DNA from: Alteribacillus sp041949975
GTDB lineage: Bacteria; Bacillota; Bacilli; Bacillales; Marinococcaceae
Length of the DNA stretch: 40,773 nucleotides
NCBI RefSeq assembly: GCF_041949975.1
Contig: NZ_JBHFQG010000033.1
Location: forward strand, 1 to 40,773
Reading direction: 5' to 3'
The notes below the pieces were generated by a model. The model did not search any database. It was not told where the DNA came from and saw nothing but the letters and a program-made list of their open reading frames with translations. The first letter of the stretch is position 1. Each line of letters begins with the position of its first letter. The translations under genes were made by a program, and so were the position numbers. Positions 17,465 to 25,529 of the stretch are shown piece by piece.

Positions 17465-17866
17465 TCATTTTCCCATCCTATTTCGATGATTGTACCTTTC
17501 CATTATTTTGCGAATTTCTTCTAAATCCATATTATCAGTATTTGATAATGTAGTTATGTCATCGACATGTCTTTCCATTTCTTGGTATCGGAGAAGATGA
17601 TTTATGGTTTCATCCACCGGTAATGGGATCTGGAAAATTGGCGTCAATAACAAGTAAAGAAAGTTTGATCCCAGGAGAATTATTTTTTAATTCATAGTCT
17701 AACAACCAATTTTACCCCGTTTTTTTGAGCTTATGTGTTGATTATTAATAGTATTTTTATATGTTTCCTCAGTTTGTGGATTGGATTGAAGAGTATGAAC
17801 AACTAAAATAAAAGCAAAAATAGCAATAGTAGCCGAAATGAATAGTAGTGTTAACTTTTTTCTCAT
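17465..17866 (-). pseudogene. frameshifted small exported protein
   Basis: ATG 17866, after GAAAGGA, opens MRKKLTLLFISATIAIFAFI, a signal or anchor sequence, and runs to a TAG at 17699-17701 after KIGC. One base away, another frame reads WLLDYELKNNSPGIKLSLL. A third frame continues PLPVDETINHLLRYQEMERH to a stop at 17465. Read together they make one ~125-residue exported protein with two frameshifts. The family is unknown. A genuine 55-residue short product cannot be excluded. Confidence 0.5.
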
Positions 17867-17990
17867 ATTATAAGTCCTTTCTGGTTGCTAAATTGACCTA
17901 GTCAGGACCTTAGTTATGGTGGAAAATTTGCTCTTGAGTCATTCAACCCTGTTTCAGAACAAGCTATTCCCTTATCAATTTCTTTAATAC

Positions 17991-18185
17991 TTAAATAAAA
18001 AACCAGATAAGTCCAATGATTCCAATTACAATGAGTCCTCCGGGAAGCCAGATTAAATAAATATTCATCATGTTGGCAAGGCTTGAATCACTACTATAAT
18101 TTTTGTCTTCTACTTGGGTCAGCTTAAACGTAATAACAGCTGCAATAATACAAATAATCGTAGCCAAAATCAAAGCTAAAATCAT
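17991..18185 (-). CDS. small two-helix membrane protein, 64 aa
   Basis: ATG 18185 lies seven bases after GAGGAG. The product starts MILALILATIICIIAAVITF. It has one helix at ~2-22, a polar loop (TQVEDKNYSSDSS) and a second helix at ~42-64. No family is recognised. It is probably a real gene, given the ribosome binding site and clear topology. 18186-18472 holds no further ORF. Confidence 0.6.
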   Translation of the reverse strand: MILALILATIICIIAAVITFKLTQVEDKNYSSDSSLANMMNIYLIWLPGGLIVIGIIGLIWFFI

Positions 18186-18472
18186 GACCAATCTCCTCTC
18201 ATGTTGTTATGCTGTTTTTTTTTACTTTATGGATTCATTCTACAAACAAACTACGTTTAACTATTCCATTATTACATAATCTGTTTGTTTCATAAAGAAA
18301 GGAAGAAGCAGGATAAATGTAGGATCCTCATTCATTTGACCATTATAAAAATATCGTGCTTCTACATTACTTAGGCTGTACTACTATGTTAGCTTATCTG
18401 TTTGAATAAAAAATGTTCTAGGAACAAATAATAGAACCGTTAGTTATTGATTATATTTTGGGGTGTTCAGGC

Positions 18473-19291
18473 ATGGAAATCTTAGAGGAAAAAGTACAAA
18501 TAGGGAACTTTAATATGTTTTATAGGAGTGCCGGTATTGGAAGCGAATCAATTATATTATTGCATGGTATTCCTACCAATTCCTTTTTATGGATTCACGT
18601 TATTCCCCAACTCGCCCAACATTATAGGGTTATAGTTCCAGATATGTTAGGGTATGGGGAATCTGATCGATCAACTCATGAAAACTTAACATTGCCAATG
18701 CAAGCCCAGCATGTTATGGCTCTTATTGATTCACTTGGAATACAACGAGTACACGTCGTTGGGCATGATTTGGGTGGGGGAGTTGCCCAAATACTAGCAG
18801 CAAATTACACTGAAAGAATCTCTAGTTTTGTTGTTATTGATGGGGTTACCCTCAGTAATTGGCCATTACCAAAAGTTGTCTCTTTAAGGTATCCAACCGC
18901 ACCAGAGTTTGAGCCTTCCATCTATTTTATTGAAAGAATGTTAAGGGAAGGTATACTTCATCAAAAACTTCTCACTCCAGAAGTGTTGGCAGCTTTTCTT
19001 ACTCCGTTTAACCATCCTAACGGTGGTAAAGAGTTACAGGAAGCATCACTTGCCTTAGAACATCACCAGACGGAGGAAGTCGTCCCTAAGTTGAAGGAGC
19101 TACAAATGCCTGCCACGTTTTTATATGGCCAATATGATAGATATTTACCTCCTTACTGGGGTCTACGATTGCAGGAAACCGTACCTAACTCAATTTTTAA
19201 AGTATTACCAGAATGCAGCCACTATTCTATGATTGATAATCCTTTATTAGTATCAGAAGAAATTTTAACTCACTTATCACAGTTTAAATGA
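18473..19291 (+). CDS. alpha/beta hydrolase with Asp nucleophile
   Basis: A 272-residue alpha/beta hydrolase. The oxyanion-hole HGIPTNSFLW is near residue 31, and the nucleophile elbow is GHDLGG with Asp99. Asp222 (YGQYDRY) and His250 (CSHYSMID) complete a catalytic set. An Asp in the elbow is characteristic of haloalkane dehalogenases, fluoroacetate dehalogenases and epoxide hydrolases rather than esterases (Ser). The substrate is unknown, and it could equally be a non-dehalogenating member. The upstream in-frame TTG 18458 is possible, but ATG 18473 is better placed after GGGGTG. There is no neighbouring pathway. A good terminator follows. Confidence 0.85.
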   Translation: MEILEEKVQIGNFNMFYRSAGIGSESIILLHGIPTNSFLWIHVIPQLAQHYRVIVPDMLGYGESDRSTHENLTLPMQAQHVMALIDSLGIQRVHVVGHDLGGGVAQILAANYTERISSFVVIDGVTLSNWPLPKVVSLRYPTAPEFEPSIYFIERMLREGILHQKLLTPEVLAAFLTPFNHPNGGKELQEASLALEHHQTEEVVPKLKELQMPATFLYGQYDRYLPPYWGLRLQETVPNSIFKVLPECSHYSMIDNPLLVSEEILTHLSQFK

Positions 19292-19292
19292 G

Positions 19293-19317
19293 AAAAGGCT
19301 GTTTTGCAGCCTTTTTT
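19293..19317 (+). terminator. intrinsic terminator of hydrolase gene
   Basis: AAAAGGCTG and CAGCCTTTT form a 9-bp stem with a TTTTG loop, ending in six T residues. Confidence 0.93.
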
Positions 19318-19466
19318 CATTCCCTGAAGTTGGAAAATCTTCTTATTAAAGTAACGGGTGCCATTGCAGAATAAGGAGTTAATGGTGGGAGTCCTTTTCT
19401 TTTGCAAGTGGAGTAAAGTTTAAAATAAGAGCAGTATCAAACCATGCTAATTTGGAGGATATAAAA

Positions 19467-20180
19467 ATGGTGCAAGCTATACAAACACGTGTAAAAAGCC
19501 TAAATTGGGATTCCATTCAAAACGAATTAGATGAGCAAGGATTTGCAAAGCTTCCCTCCATTTTAACAAAAGATGAATGTGAGGCCTTCATGGAACTATA
19601 TAGCAAGGAAGAGTCATACAGAACCACAATTAATATGAAAAGATATCGCTTTGGGAATGGAGAGTACAAATATTTTTCCTATCCATTACCTGAAATCATC
19701 CAAAGTTTAAGAGAATCCTTTTATCCGGAGTTGGCAAAAACAGCAAATCGATGGTTGGGTTATTTAAAGAAACCAGAACAGTTCCCGAAAAACCTTCAAA
19801 ATTTTTTGAAAACATGTGAAGAGTATGAACAAACTAGACCAACACCCTTAATTCTAAAGTATGAAAAAAATGGGTTTAACTGCTTGCACCAAGATTTATA
19901 TGGAGACGTATTTTTCCCGTTTCAAGTAGTATTTTTATTAAATCAACGAGATAAAGACTATACGGGCGGTGAAACCCTATTAGTGGAACAAATTCCTCGT
20001 GCCCAGAGTAGGGGGCATGTGATTACTCTGGATCAAGGGAGTGCGCTTATCTTTCCTACTAATCATAGACCTGTTCTTGGTAAAAAAGGATATTACAAAA
20101 ATACGGTTCGTCATGGAGTAAGTACAGTTACTTCTGGAGAACGGTACGGTCTTGGGATCATTTTTCACGATTCTAAATAA
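19467..20180 (+). CDS. 2OG-Fe(II) oxygenase
   Basis: A 237-residue non-haem iron dioxygenase. The facial triad appears as His141-x-Asp143 (CLHQDLYGD) and distal His216 (VRHGVS), with Arg226 (GERYGLG) positioned to bind 2-oxoglutarate. Other family features are FPFQVVFLLN, TGGETLLVEQ, RGHVITLDQGSALIFPTNHR and the terminal GIIFHDSK. It belongs to the bacterial prolyl-hydroxylase-like 2OG oxygenases (COG3826-type, by memory). The hydroxylated substrate is unknown. ATG 19467 lies nine bases after GGAGG; the TTG at 19452 is inside that ribosome binding site and is rejected. It is directly upstream of the IS200/IS605 insertion. Confidence 0.86.
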   Translation: MVQAIQTRVKSLNWDSIQNELDEQGFAKLPSILTKDECEAFMELYSKEESYRTTINMKRYRFGNGEYKYFSYPLPEIIQSLRESFYPELAKTANRWLGYLKKPEQFPKNLQNFLKTCEEYEQTRPTPLILKYEKNGFNCLHQDLYGDVFFPFQVVFLLNQRDKDYTGGETLLVEQIPRAQSRGHVITLDQGSALIFPTNHRPVLGKKGYYKNTVRHGVSTVTSGERYGLGIIFHDSK

Positions 20181-20205
20181 ATTTTAACGTTTTTCCGAAA
20201 GAAGT

Positions 20206-20282
20206 CTCCCTCTTCATGAATGTGAAGGGCGATAGCCCAACGGTAAGGGGGAGATGAATTTCGGTTGGGCGGTAGCCCAAAG
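20206..20282 (+). repeat. left-end hairpins of the IS200/IS605 element
   Basis: Three stems occur in a row: CCCTCTTCA against TGTGAAGGG around 20208-20229, GGGC-GATA-GCCC at 20227-20238, and TTGGGC-GGTA-GCCCAA at 20265-20280. TnpA-Y1 enzymes recognise subterminal hairpins, so one of these is probably the recognition site. Confidence 0.55.
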
Positions 20283-20348
20283 ACTTTTCTTTTTCTCTTC
20301 TCCAATATGTTATAATCAGTCTTATAAGATATAAAGATTGATATAACA

Positions 20349-20747
20349 ATGAAATTAGATAGAAATAATCATTCAGTATTCTTGTTGTACTACCATCTTG
20401 TATTCGTTGTAAAATACCGAAGAAAAGTTATTGACGATATAATTTCTGATTTTGCAAAAGAAAAGTTTGTGTCGTTGGGTGAAAAATACAATATTACATT
20501 GGTAGAGTGGAACCATGATATAGACCATGTTCATATTTTGTTCAAAGCTCATCCTAACAGTGAATTATCAAAGTTTATCAACGCATACAAAAGTGCAAGT
20601 TCAAGGCTTATCAAAAAGGATTTTCCCCACGTTCGTAAAAAATTATGGAAAGAAATGTTTTGGTCAAGAAGTTTTTGCTTGTTGACCACTGGTGGTTCAC
20701 CAATTGAAGTGGTGAAAAAATATATAGAAAATCAAGGGATAAAGTGA
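20349..20747 (+). CDS. tnpA: IS200-type Y1 transposase TnpA
   Basis: A 132-residue HUH single-strand transposase. The HUH motif is His60-Val-His62 (IDHVHILF) and the catalytic tyrosine is Tyr125 in VVKKYIENQG. It begins YYHLVFVVKYRRKV, the usual family opening (residues ~14-27). The length is at the low end of normal. It excises and inserts single-stranded DNA at subterminal hairpins. ATG 20349 has a poor ribosome binding site, typical of IS200 genes, which are translated weakly. Confidence 0.92.
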   Translation: MKLDRNNHSVFLLYYHLVFVVKYRRKVIDDIISDFAKEKFVSLGEKYNITLVEWNHDIDHVHILFKAHPNSELSKFINAYKSASSRLIKKDFPHVRKKLWKEMFWSRSFCLLTTGGSPIEVVKKYIENQGIK

Positions 20748-20758
20748 AATGATTTGAT

Positions 20759-21375
20759 ATGTCTAAACAAAACAAAGCATATACGACTGTATCCCACAGA
20801 ACCTTTGGTTGCGTTCGTTTTGTCTATAACAAAATATTAGCAGAACGAAAAGAAACCTATGAAACCCTGAAAGACGATAAAGAGGCTTTGAAAAAGATGA
20901 AACATCCTACTCCTGCCAAATATAAAAAAGAGTTCCCATGGTTAAAAGAGGTAGACTCTTTGGCTTTGGCAAATGCTTAACTAAATTTAGATAAAGCGTA
21001 CATGGCTTATTTCAAAGGGAACGCTAAGTTTCCAAGATATACAACGAATGTCGTGAACGGAAATATTGTTATGTTGGATGATCAAATCAAATTAAAACGG
21101 TAAAGATGAAACAACATCGAGAAATCCCTTCTAAATGTACTATAAAATCTTGTACCATTTCGATGACTTCATCAGGAAAAAACTATATTTTTCTTCTTAC
21201 AGAATATGAAAAGGAGATTATTAAAACCAAAGATATTCAAAACGTTGTTGGATTGGATTTTGCGATGGATGGGTTATTTGTCGATAGCGAAACAGGTAAG
21301 AAAGCCAATTATCCACGTTTCTATCGACAAATGTTAGATAAATTATCGGCTTTTAATCACTGTACCGTGGTATAG
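20759..21375 (+). pseudogene. tnpB: broken TnpB (RNA-guided nuclease) gene
   Basis: The N-terminal part (RTFGCVRFVYNKILAERKET, then PWLKEVDSLALANA) stops at TAA 20978-20980 where a Gln or Ser codon is expected. The frame then continues LNLDKAYMAYFKGNAKFPRY and NGNIVMLDDQIKLKR to a second stop. A third frame from 21106 gives the strand leading to the RuvC-I aspartate (VVGLDFAMDGLFVD), then YPRFYRQMLDKL. The RuvC-II Glu, the zinc ribbon and the RuvC-III Asp are absent. Normal length is ~360-400 residues. No nuclease activity is expected. Confidence 0.85.
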
Positions 21376-21490
21376 TAGGAAAGGATGGATCGTTAACCGG
21401 CTATAGTGGCCGAAGACACAGCTTATGGAACTTGAAAGACAGTGTGATCAAGGGCAGTGAGTGATAATAATAGCCGTATGAATGGAAGAG
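21376..21490 (+). ncRNA. structured segment, possible omega-RNA relic of the IS element
   Basis: GGCTAT (21398) can pair with ATAGCC (21470), enclosing a GC-rich hairpin (CGGCTATAGTGGCCG) and ACAC/GTGT. TnpB guide RNAs are encoded at the 3' end of tnpB, which is where this lies. This assignment rests on position and pairing only. The segment also stays open in one frame as LYRGIVGKDGSLTGYSGRRH, so it may instead be the coding end of tnpB. Confidence 0.3.
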
Positions 21491-21500
21491 AGGTTCCGGC

Positions 21501-22319
21501 ATGAAAAGTAAGTTGTTCTACAAAAACCCAAAAACCATTCTTAATAAAGGTAAAGGCTTTCTTTCCGGATATACCCATTCACTAAATCCTTATACAGGTT
21601 GTTCATTTGGGTGTTCATATTGTTATGTGCGCCAAATGCCTGTATCCCTCTATCGAGAGGGGGAATGGGGGAACTGGGTTGATGTTAAAAACGGAGCTGC
21701 GAATTTACTAAAGAAGGAGCTCCGTCGCGCTAAAGCTAAGGGAAATGTAACCATTTTTATGTCCTCCAGCACGGATCCATATCAGCCCGTTGAGCATAAG
21801 GAAAAAGTAACGCGATTGTTACTAGAGGTAATGGTGGATAATCCTCCCCACTTCTTATTAGTACAAACAAGAAGCCCGCTTGTAGGTCGGGATATCGATT
21901 TATTGCAGCAATTAAAAGACAGAGTCCGGGTAAGTATGACAATTGAAACGGACTCGGAAATGATACGTAAACATTTTACTCCAGAGGCACCTCCAATTCA
22001 GGCACGCTTTAATACGTTGCAAAAATTAGCAGAGTCGGGAATACCGACCCAAGTAGCGATAGCGCCCATATTACCGAGTGGGGAATATTTTCCTGAAAAA
22101 TTGAAGCCATTCGTCAGTCGGATATGTATTGATGACTTCTTTATGGGCGATGGCAGTGGAGGCAAACGGACAAAAAACCTAGGAATTGAAAAAAAATATG
22201 CCGAACTTGGTTTTGAAGAATGGCATGGACCGCAAGCTATTAAAAAAGTATATAAGAGATTTATAGGAATCTTTCCGGAAAATCAAATTTATGTTAGCCA
22301 GCCAGGATTCGAGCCATAA
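21501..22319 (+). CDS. radical SAM protein, spore-photoproduct-lyase-like
   Basis: A 272-residue radical SAM enzyme with the cluster motif Cys34-x3-Cys38-x2-Cys41 (YTGCSFGCSYCYVRQ). It continues SSSTDPYQPVEHK, LVQTRSPLVGRDIDLLQQLK, SMTIETDSE and the PTQVAIAPILPSG strand, as in the SplB-like/Rv2578c group. SplB repairs spore photoproduct in DNA, but many short relatives like this one have no known substrate and lack the SplB N-terminal domain. GAGAGG lies eight bases before ATG 21501. The C-terminus is about 30-60 residues shorter than some relatives, with no sign of a broken end. Confidence 0.85.
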   Translation: MKSKLFYKNPKTILNKGKGFLSGYTHSLNPYTGCSFGCSYCYVRQMPVSLYREGEWGNWVDVKNGAANLLKKELRRAKAKGNVTIFMSSSTDPYQPVEHKEKVTRLLLEVMVDNPPHFLLVQTRSPLVGRDIDLLQQLKDRVRVSMTIETDSEMIRKHFTPEAPPIQARFNTLQKLAESGIPTQVAIAPILPSGEYFPEKLKPFVSRICIDDFFMGDGSGGKRTKNLGIEKKYAELGFEEWHGPQAIKKVYKRFIGIFPENQIYVSQPGFEP

Positions 22320-22442
22320 AGATAACAGGAAGTGATTGCTTGTGCTTCAAACCATAGCAAAAGGGGGATATGTTAAACACCGTTCTTCTATAATACCTGC
22401 TGATAGGAGGCCAATAGGCAGGGCTAAAAAGTTGAAAAAGTC

Positions 22443-22728
22443 ATGTTAAAATTGCGCATGCCAAATAAGCTTCAAACACGTTTATTTGAAGTTTTTTCCA
22501 AAAGTGGGTTTGATTGGAATTTCTTATACTTGAAAGCCTCTTCGCAAGCGCTTCAAGATCTGGAGCAGTTCACCTTTGATCACCAGGAATCCTATTTAAT
22601 TCGCTGTTGTTTATGGCAGCGCAGCGTCACCGAGGTTTTGATGAAGTCCCGGTTTCTCTGAAGATCAACGGCCGGAAGAACTCCCCCTATACCTGGAAGT
22701 GATGCGGGGATTATTTGATTTTAAATGA
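22443..22728 (+). pseudogene. unrecognised small ORF with probable frameshift
   Basis: ATG 22443 opens MLKLRMPNKLQTRLFEVFSK and stops at 22661 after LMKSRFL. One base away the sequence stays coding-like (SEDQRPEELPLYLEVMRGLF) to TGA at 22728, suggesting one ~95-residue protein with a frameshift. I cannot name a family. Codon use resembles the neighbours. Confidence 0.35.
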
Positions 22729-22804
22729 ATAACATCCTCTAAATACTTCTTGGGGTATTCGGGATACGTAAGCTTTATACACACATCGAAAAGGGGATAA
22801 TTTC

Positions 22805-23239
22805 ATGAATACTTTAGAAATTAAAGAACTTCAATCACCAGACGAAATACTTGAAGCATTTCCAATTCTGAGGCAGTTGCGAACTCATCTTGATGAAAAT
22901 ACATATCTTAAATTAGTGATAGATGCAAAAGAGAAAGATAGATACCAAATGTTTGCGTTAGTTGATGAAGATCAGATCGTTGCAGTAACTGGTTTTAAAC
23001 CGATGATCACGCTTTACTATGGAAGGTTTGTATGGGTGTGTGATTTAGTCACAGATTACACGGTGCGTTCTCAAGGATATGGGGAAAAACTGCTTACATA
23101 TGTTCACAAATGGCAAAAAGAAAATAACTATGAAAGTGTAGCATTATCATCAGGATTACAGCGAACAGATGCCCATCGTTTTTACGAAAATAGAATGGCT
23201 TATGACAAAGTAAGTTTTGTATTTAAAACGTCTATATAA
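22805..23239 (+). CDS. GNAT family N-acetyltransferase, 144 aa
   Basis: A single GNAT domain. The acetyl-CoA loop is RSQGYGEKLL (residues ~93-102) after strand VWVCDLVTDYTV, and the final ALSSGLQRTDAHRFYENRMA is typical of the C-terminal half. It transfers acetyl from acetyl-CoA to an unknown amine. ATG 22805 follows AAAAGGGGAT. It is monocistronic. Confidence 0.87.
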   Translation: MNTLEIKELQSPDEILEAFPILRQLRTHLDENTYLKLVIDAKEKDRYQMFALVDEDQIVAVTGFKPMITLYYGRFVWVCDLVTDYTVRSQGYGEKLLTYVHKWQKENNYESVALSSGLQRTDAHRFYENRMAYDKVSFVFKTSI

Positions 23240-23256
23240 CAATCAATTATGAAGTT

Positions 23257-23293
23257 AACGGGCGCAAACCTGTAATCAAGGGTTGCGATTTTC
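23257..23293 (+). terminator. AACGGGCGCAA-type terminator (copy 2)
   Basis: CGCAAACC (23263-23270) pairs imperfectly with GGTTGCG (23281-23287), then a T-rich tract. It shares its left arm with copies at 12861 and 23883. Confidence 0.6.
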
Positions 23294-23526
23294 TTTATAG
23301 CCTTCTTTCTATTTATATGATACTACATGGAGTTTAATGAGACATATCTTTCAGCTCTGAAAAAAATTTATTATTGTTGGATTAGGACATGGAAAACAGG
23401 TCAGGTTACTTTACAGTAAAACTTATTATTTAGTTTGCCTAAACTACCTCTTACGGGCATATGATGCAGAAGGGAACAAAGATACAATGCAGTCAAATAA
23501 AGTATGGTTCTAGGAGGTGAGAAAAG

Positions 23527-23649
23527 GTGGCTTCCCAGGGAACATTCACCTCTGCTGATTATTTAAGTACGAAAGAGCTAAGAAAAGCCGAGTACCTTCG
23601 TAATAAAATAATCCGCTCGTTTTCGCCAAGAGAAGCTAGCAATGTATGA
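23527..23649 (+). CDS. small ORF, 40 aa, strong RBS
   Basis: A GTG start at 23527 is preceded by AGGAGGTGA at nine-base spacing. The product reads MASQGTFTSADYLSTKELRK, followed by a basic helix AEYLRNKIIRSFSPREASNV. It is soluble, basic and of unknown function. The perfect Shine-Dalgarno supports translation, although it could be the start of a decayed longer gene. 23294-23510 shows nothing else. Confidence 0.4.
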   Translation: MASQGTFTSADYLSTKELRKAEYLRNKIIRSFSPREASNV

Positions 23650-23710
23650 AAGATAATTGCAACAGTTATTCCAGCATGCACACAACCGAAAAAAATAGGG
23701 GAAAGATCGA

Positions 23711-23812
23711 GTGAACAGGAAAGTAAAAGTAAAGACTCCTAAAGGCACGGCAGCATTTAGAAACAAAAATGTAGAAGACGTTGTCTGGGATATTTCAAGA
23801 CCATACAAGTAG
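23711..23812 (+). CDS. small ORF, 33 aa
   Basis: A GTG start at 23711 follows AGGGGAAAG. The product starts MNRKVKVKTPKGTAAFRNKN and ends VEDVVWDISRPYK. It has a basic N-terminus and an acidic, aromatic C-terminus. No family is recognised. It lies 61 bp after the 40-aa ORF, and the two may be fragments of one ancestral gene. Confidence 0.35.
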   Translation: MNRKVKVKTPKGTAAFRNKNVEDVVWDISRPYK

Positions 23813-23882
23813 TTTTTTCTTTTCCAAGCTTTCAGTGAAAATAGAAGATGAACATAAAGCAAGAGAAACGCTAATTCCAATA

Positions 23883-23918
23883 AACGGGCGCAATCTAAAA
23901 AAAGAATTGCGTCTTTTT
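23883..23918 (+). terminator. AACGGGCGCAA-type terminator (copy 3)
   Basis: GCGCAAT (23888-23894) pairs with ATTGCGT (23906-23912) around an A-rich loop, then TTTTT. The left arm is identical to copies 1 and 2. Confidence 0.7.
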
Positions 23919-24038
23919 CAGGTTAAAAAAGGAAATTAAAAATATTGAAGTATAGTATGTCAACAAAAGAAAAGGTAATTATTATCCATTTAAAGAAGAT
24001 TTATTCTAAGAAATAATTAAAAAGGCAGATGGTACTTC

Positions 24039-24545
24039 ATGAATGAATTATTTATTAGATCAATAAGAATAGAAGATTGTAATGAGTTTCAATCTCTCTT
24101 AAAACAAGTCGATGGAGAAACCGATTTTATGCTTTATGGAGCAGGAGAAAGAGTAACAAACCGCAGAACAACAGAAAAATTAATTAGTTCCTTCTTAGAA
24201 GCTGTTAACTCGAATATCCTCATAGCCGAAATGGAACATAACTTGGTCGGCTATGGAATGGTGATTGGAGGAAAAGTAAACAAGAATAAGCATTGTGCAA
24301 GCATTGTTCTAGGCATATTAAGAGATTATTCTGGCAAAGGAATAGGGACAACATTACTTCGCAGTATGGAAAAATGGGCAGTAGAAACAGGGGTGAAGCG
24401 TATCGAGTTAACAACCATTACCCATAATGAAGCAGCTGTTTCTTTATACAAAAATCACGGTTTTGAGATAGAAGGCTTGAAAAAGCGTTCTCTTTTGATT
24501 AAGGGTAGTTTCATTGATGAGTATTACATGGCAAAACTTTTATAG
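24039..24545 (+). CDS. GNAT family N-acetyltransferase, 168 aa
   Basis: A full GNAT domain: FIRSIRIEDCNEFQSLLKQV at the N-terminus, the acetyl-CoA loop RDYSGKGIGTTLLRSMEKWA (residues ~90-112), IELTTITHNEAAVSLYKNHG, and the closing DEYYMAKLL. The layout is that of Bacillus PaiA/YkkB-like acetyltransferases. The substrate is unknown. AAGGCAGATGG lies before ATG 24039. A 36-bp gap to the phosphotransferase downstream suggests an operon. Confidence 0.87.
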   Translation: MNELFIRSIRIEDCNEFQSLLKQVDGETDFMLYGAGERVTNRRTTEKLISSFLEAVNSNILIAEMEHNLVGYGMVIGGKVNKNKHCASIVLGILRDYSGKGIGTTLLRSMEKWAVETGVKRIELTTITHNEAAVSLYKNHGFEIEGLKKRSLLIKGSFIDEYYMAKLL

Positions 24546-24581
24546 AAATGCAAGTAACTGGACACTTAGGGAGATGAAAAT

Positions 24582-25523
24582 GTGAGAGTAGAGTGGCAGC
24601 GTTTTATCAAGGAATCTTATGGCTTAGAATCCAATGCTGCTTTTTCTTTATTACATGCTGGAGAAAATCGCACCTATGTCGTACATACTCCTAATCAGAA
24701 GCTTGTTATTCGACATTATCGCAACAGGTTTTCCTTAAGAGAAATCCATGGGGAAATCAGCTGGATGAATGCCATGTTGAAATTTATAAATGTACCTGAA
24801 GTACTTCCAAATAAAAATGGCAGCCTTGTTACTTCTTTTCGCCTCGATGAAAATACAAATCATTACTTTGTAACATTTCAATATATTGATGGAAGTGAAA
24901 TATCTCAACCTGATGGTTCTAATTACGAAACATTAGGGGAAATCATGTCTCGTCTTCATGAAGGCTCGGAGCAGGTGCTCAAAAATTCCAGTACGGATTG
25001 GCCGGGATATCAAAGACCATATTACCGGCAAAAAGAGGTTTTAGCCCAATCGCTCCAACAATTAACAAAAGCTTCTTTTTTATCGAAAACCGAAAAAGAG
25101 TTTGCAGTCACCATTGCAGACAGGCTGGATAGATTTATGAAAAAGGTGAAACTAGGGCCAACTCTATTTGTCCATGGAGATGTACATTTTGGCAATATTC
25201 TAGAAATGGACAATCAATGGTATTTACTAGACTTCGATGAATGTGGTTTTAGCTGTAAGGAATTCGATATCGGAGTCCCAAGAATTCATCTTATTGCTTC
25301 AGGAAAATCAAAAGTTTGGTGGCCTTTCTTAAAACGTGGTTATAGGGAGGATGGCCTTCATGAAAACAATGTAAGAGCAGGTACCGCGCTTCGATTATTT
25401 TACATGGCAGGCAAAATACCTTTGCGTTTGGATATGAAGCCTATCCAGAGTCGGCCGAATGAGTTTATTAACCGATATTTGCGATTTATTAAAGAAGAAC
25501 TCGAAGGAGAAATAATCTATTAA
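24582..25523 (+). CDS. aminoglycoside-phosphotransferase-family kinase
   Basis: A 313-residue APH-fold protein. The catalytic HGDVHFGN loop has His198 and Asp200, and the metal-binding LDFDECGFS follows about 17 residues later. The N-lobe carries NRTYVV and KLVIRHYR (candidate ATP-binding Lys). Relatives phosphorylate small alcohols, homoserine, choline or drugs. The family alone does not imply antibiotic resistance, and no resistance context is seen. The GTG start at 24582 follows AGGGAGAT. It probably shares a transcript with the upstream GNAT. Confidence 0.87.
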   Translation: MRVEWQRFIKESYGLESNAAFSLLHAGENRTYVVHTPNQKLVIRHYRNRFSLREIHGEISWMNAMLKFINVPEVLPNKNGSLVTSFRLDENTNHYFVTFQYIDGSEISQPDGSNYETLGEIMSRLHEGSEQVLKNSSTDWPGYQRPYYRQKEVLAQSLQQLTKASFLSKTEKEFAVTIADRLDRFMKKVKLGPTLFVHGDVHFGNILEMDNQWYLLDFDECGFSCKEFDIGVPRIHLIASGKSKVWWPFLKRGYREDGLHENNVRAGTALRLFYMAGKIPLRLDMKPIQSRPNEFINRYLRFIKEELEGEIIY

Positions 25524-25529
25524 GGCTAA

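Larger units (their letters stand above)
20200..21490 (+). mobile_element. IS200/IS605-family element, degraded in tnpB
   Basis: The element comprises hairpin-rich left-end sequence (20200-20282), an intact Y1 transposase gene (20349-20747), a tnpB broken by stops and an internal deletion (20759-21375), and a structured right segment (~21376-21490). It lies between the 2OG oxygenase and radical SAM genes without disrupting either. The exact ends cannot be fixed without the empty site. Since TnpA looks intact, the element could still be mobilised, but its TnpB nuclease is dead. Confidence 0.75.

Noticed and set aside
21376..21500. Group II intron domain V, suggested by AGCCGTATGA
   Set aside because: The matching 3' strand with the conserved GAAA-capped stem is absent and there is no intron-encoded protein.
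23578..23880. 100-codon minus-strand hydrophobic ORF
   Set aside because: It overlaps two plus-strand small ORFs with better ribosome binding sites, and its Phe/Leu/Ser-rich sequence is typical of AT-rich antisense.
24582..25523. Reading the APH-fold gene as an antibiotic-resistance gene
   Set aside because: HGD-x4-N kinases cover many metabolic roles, and no resistance cassette or integron surrounds it.
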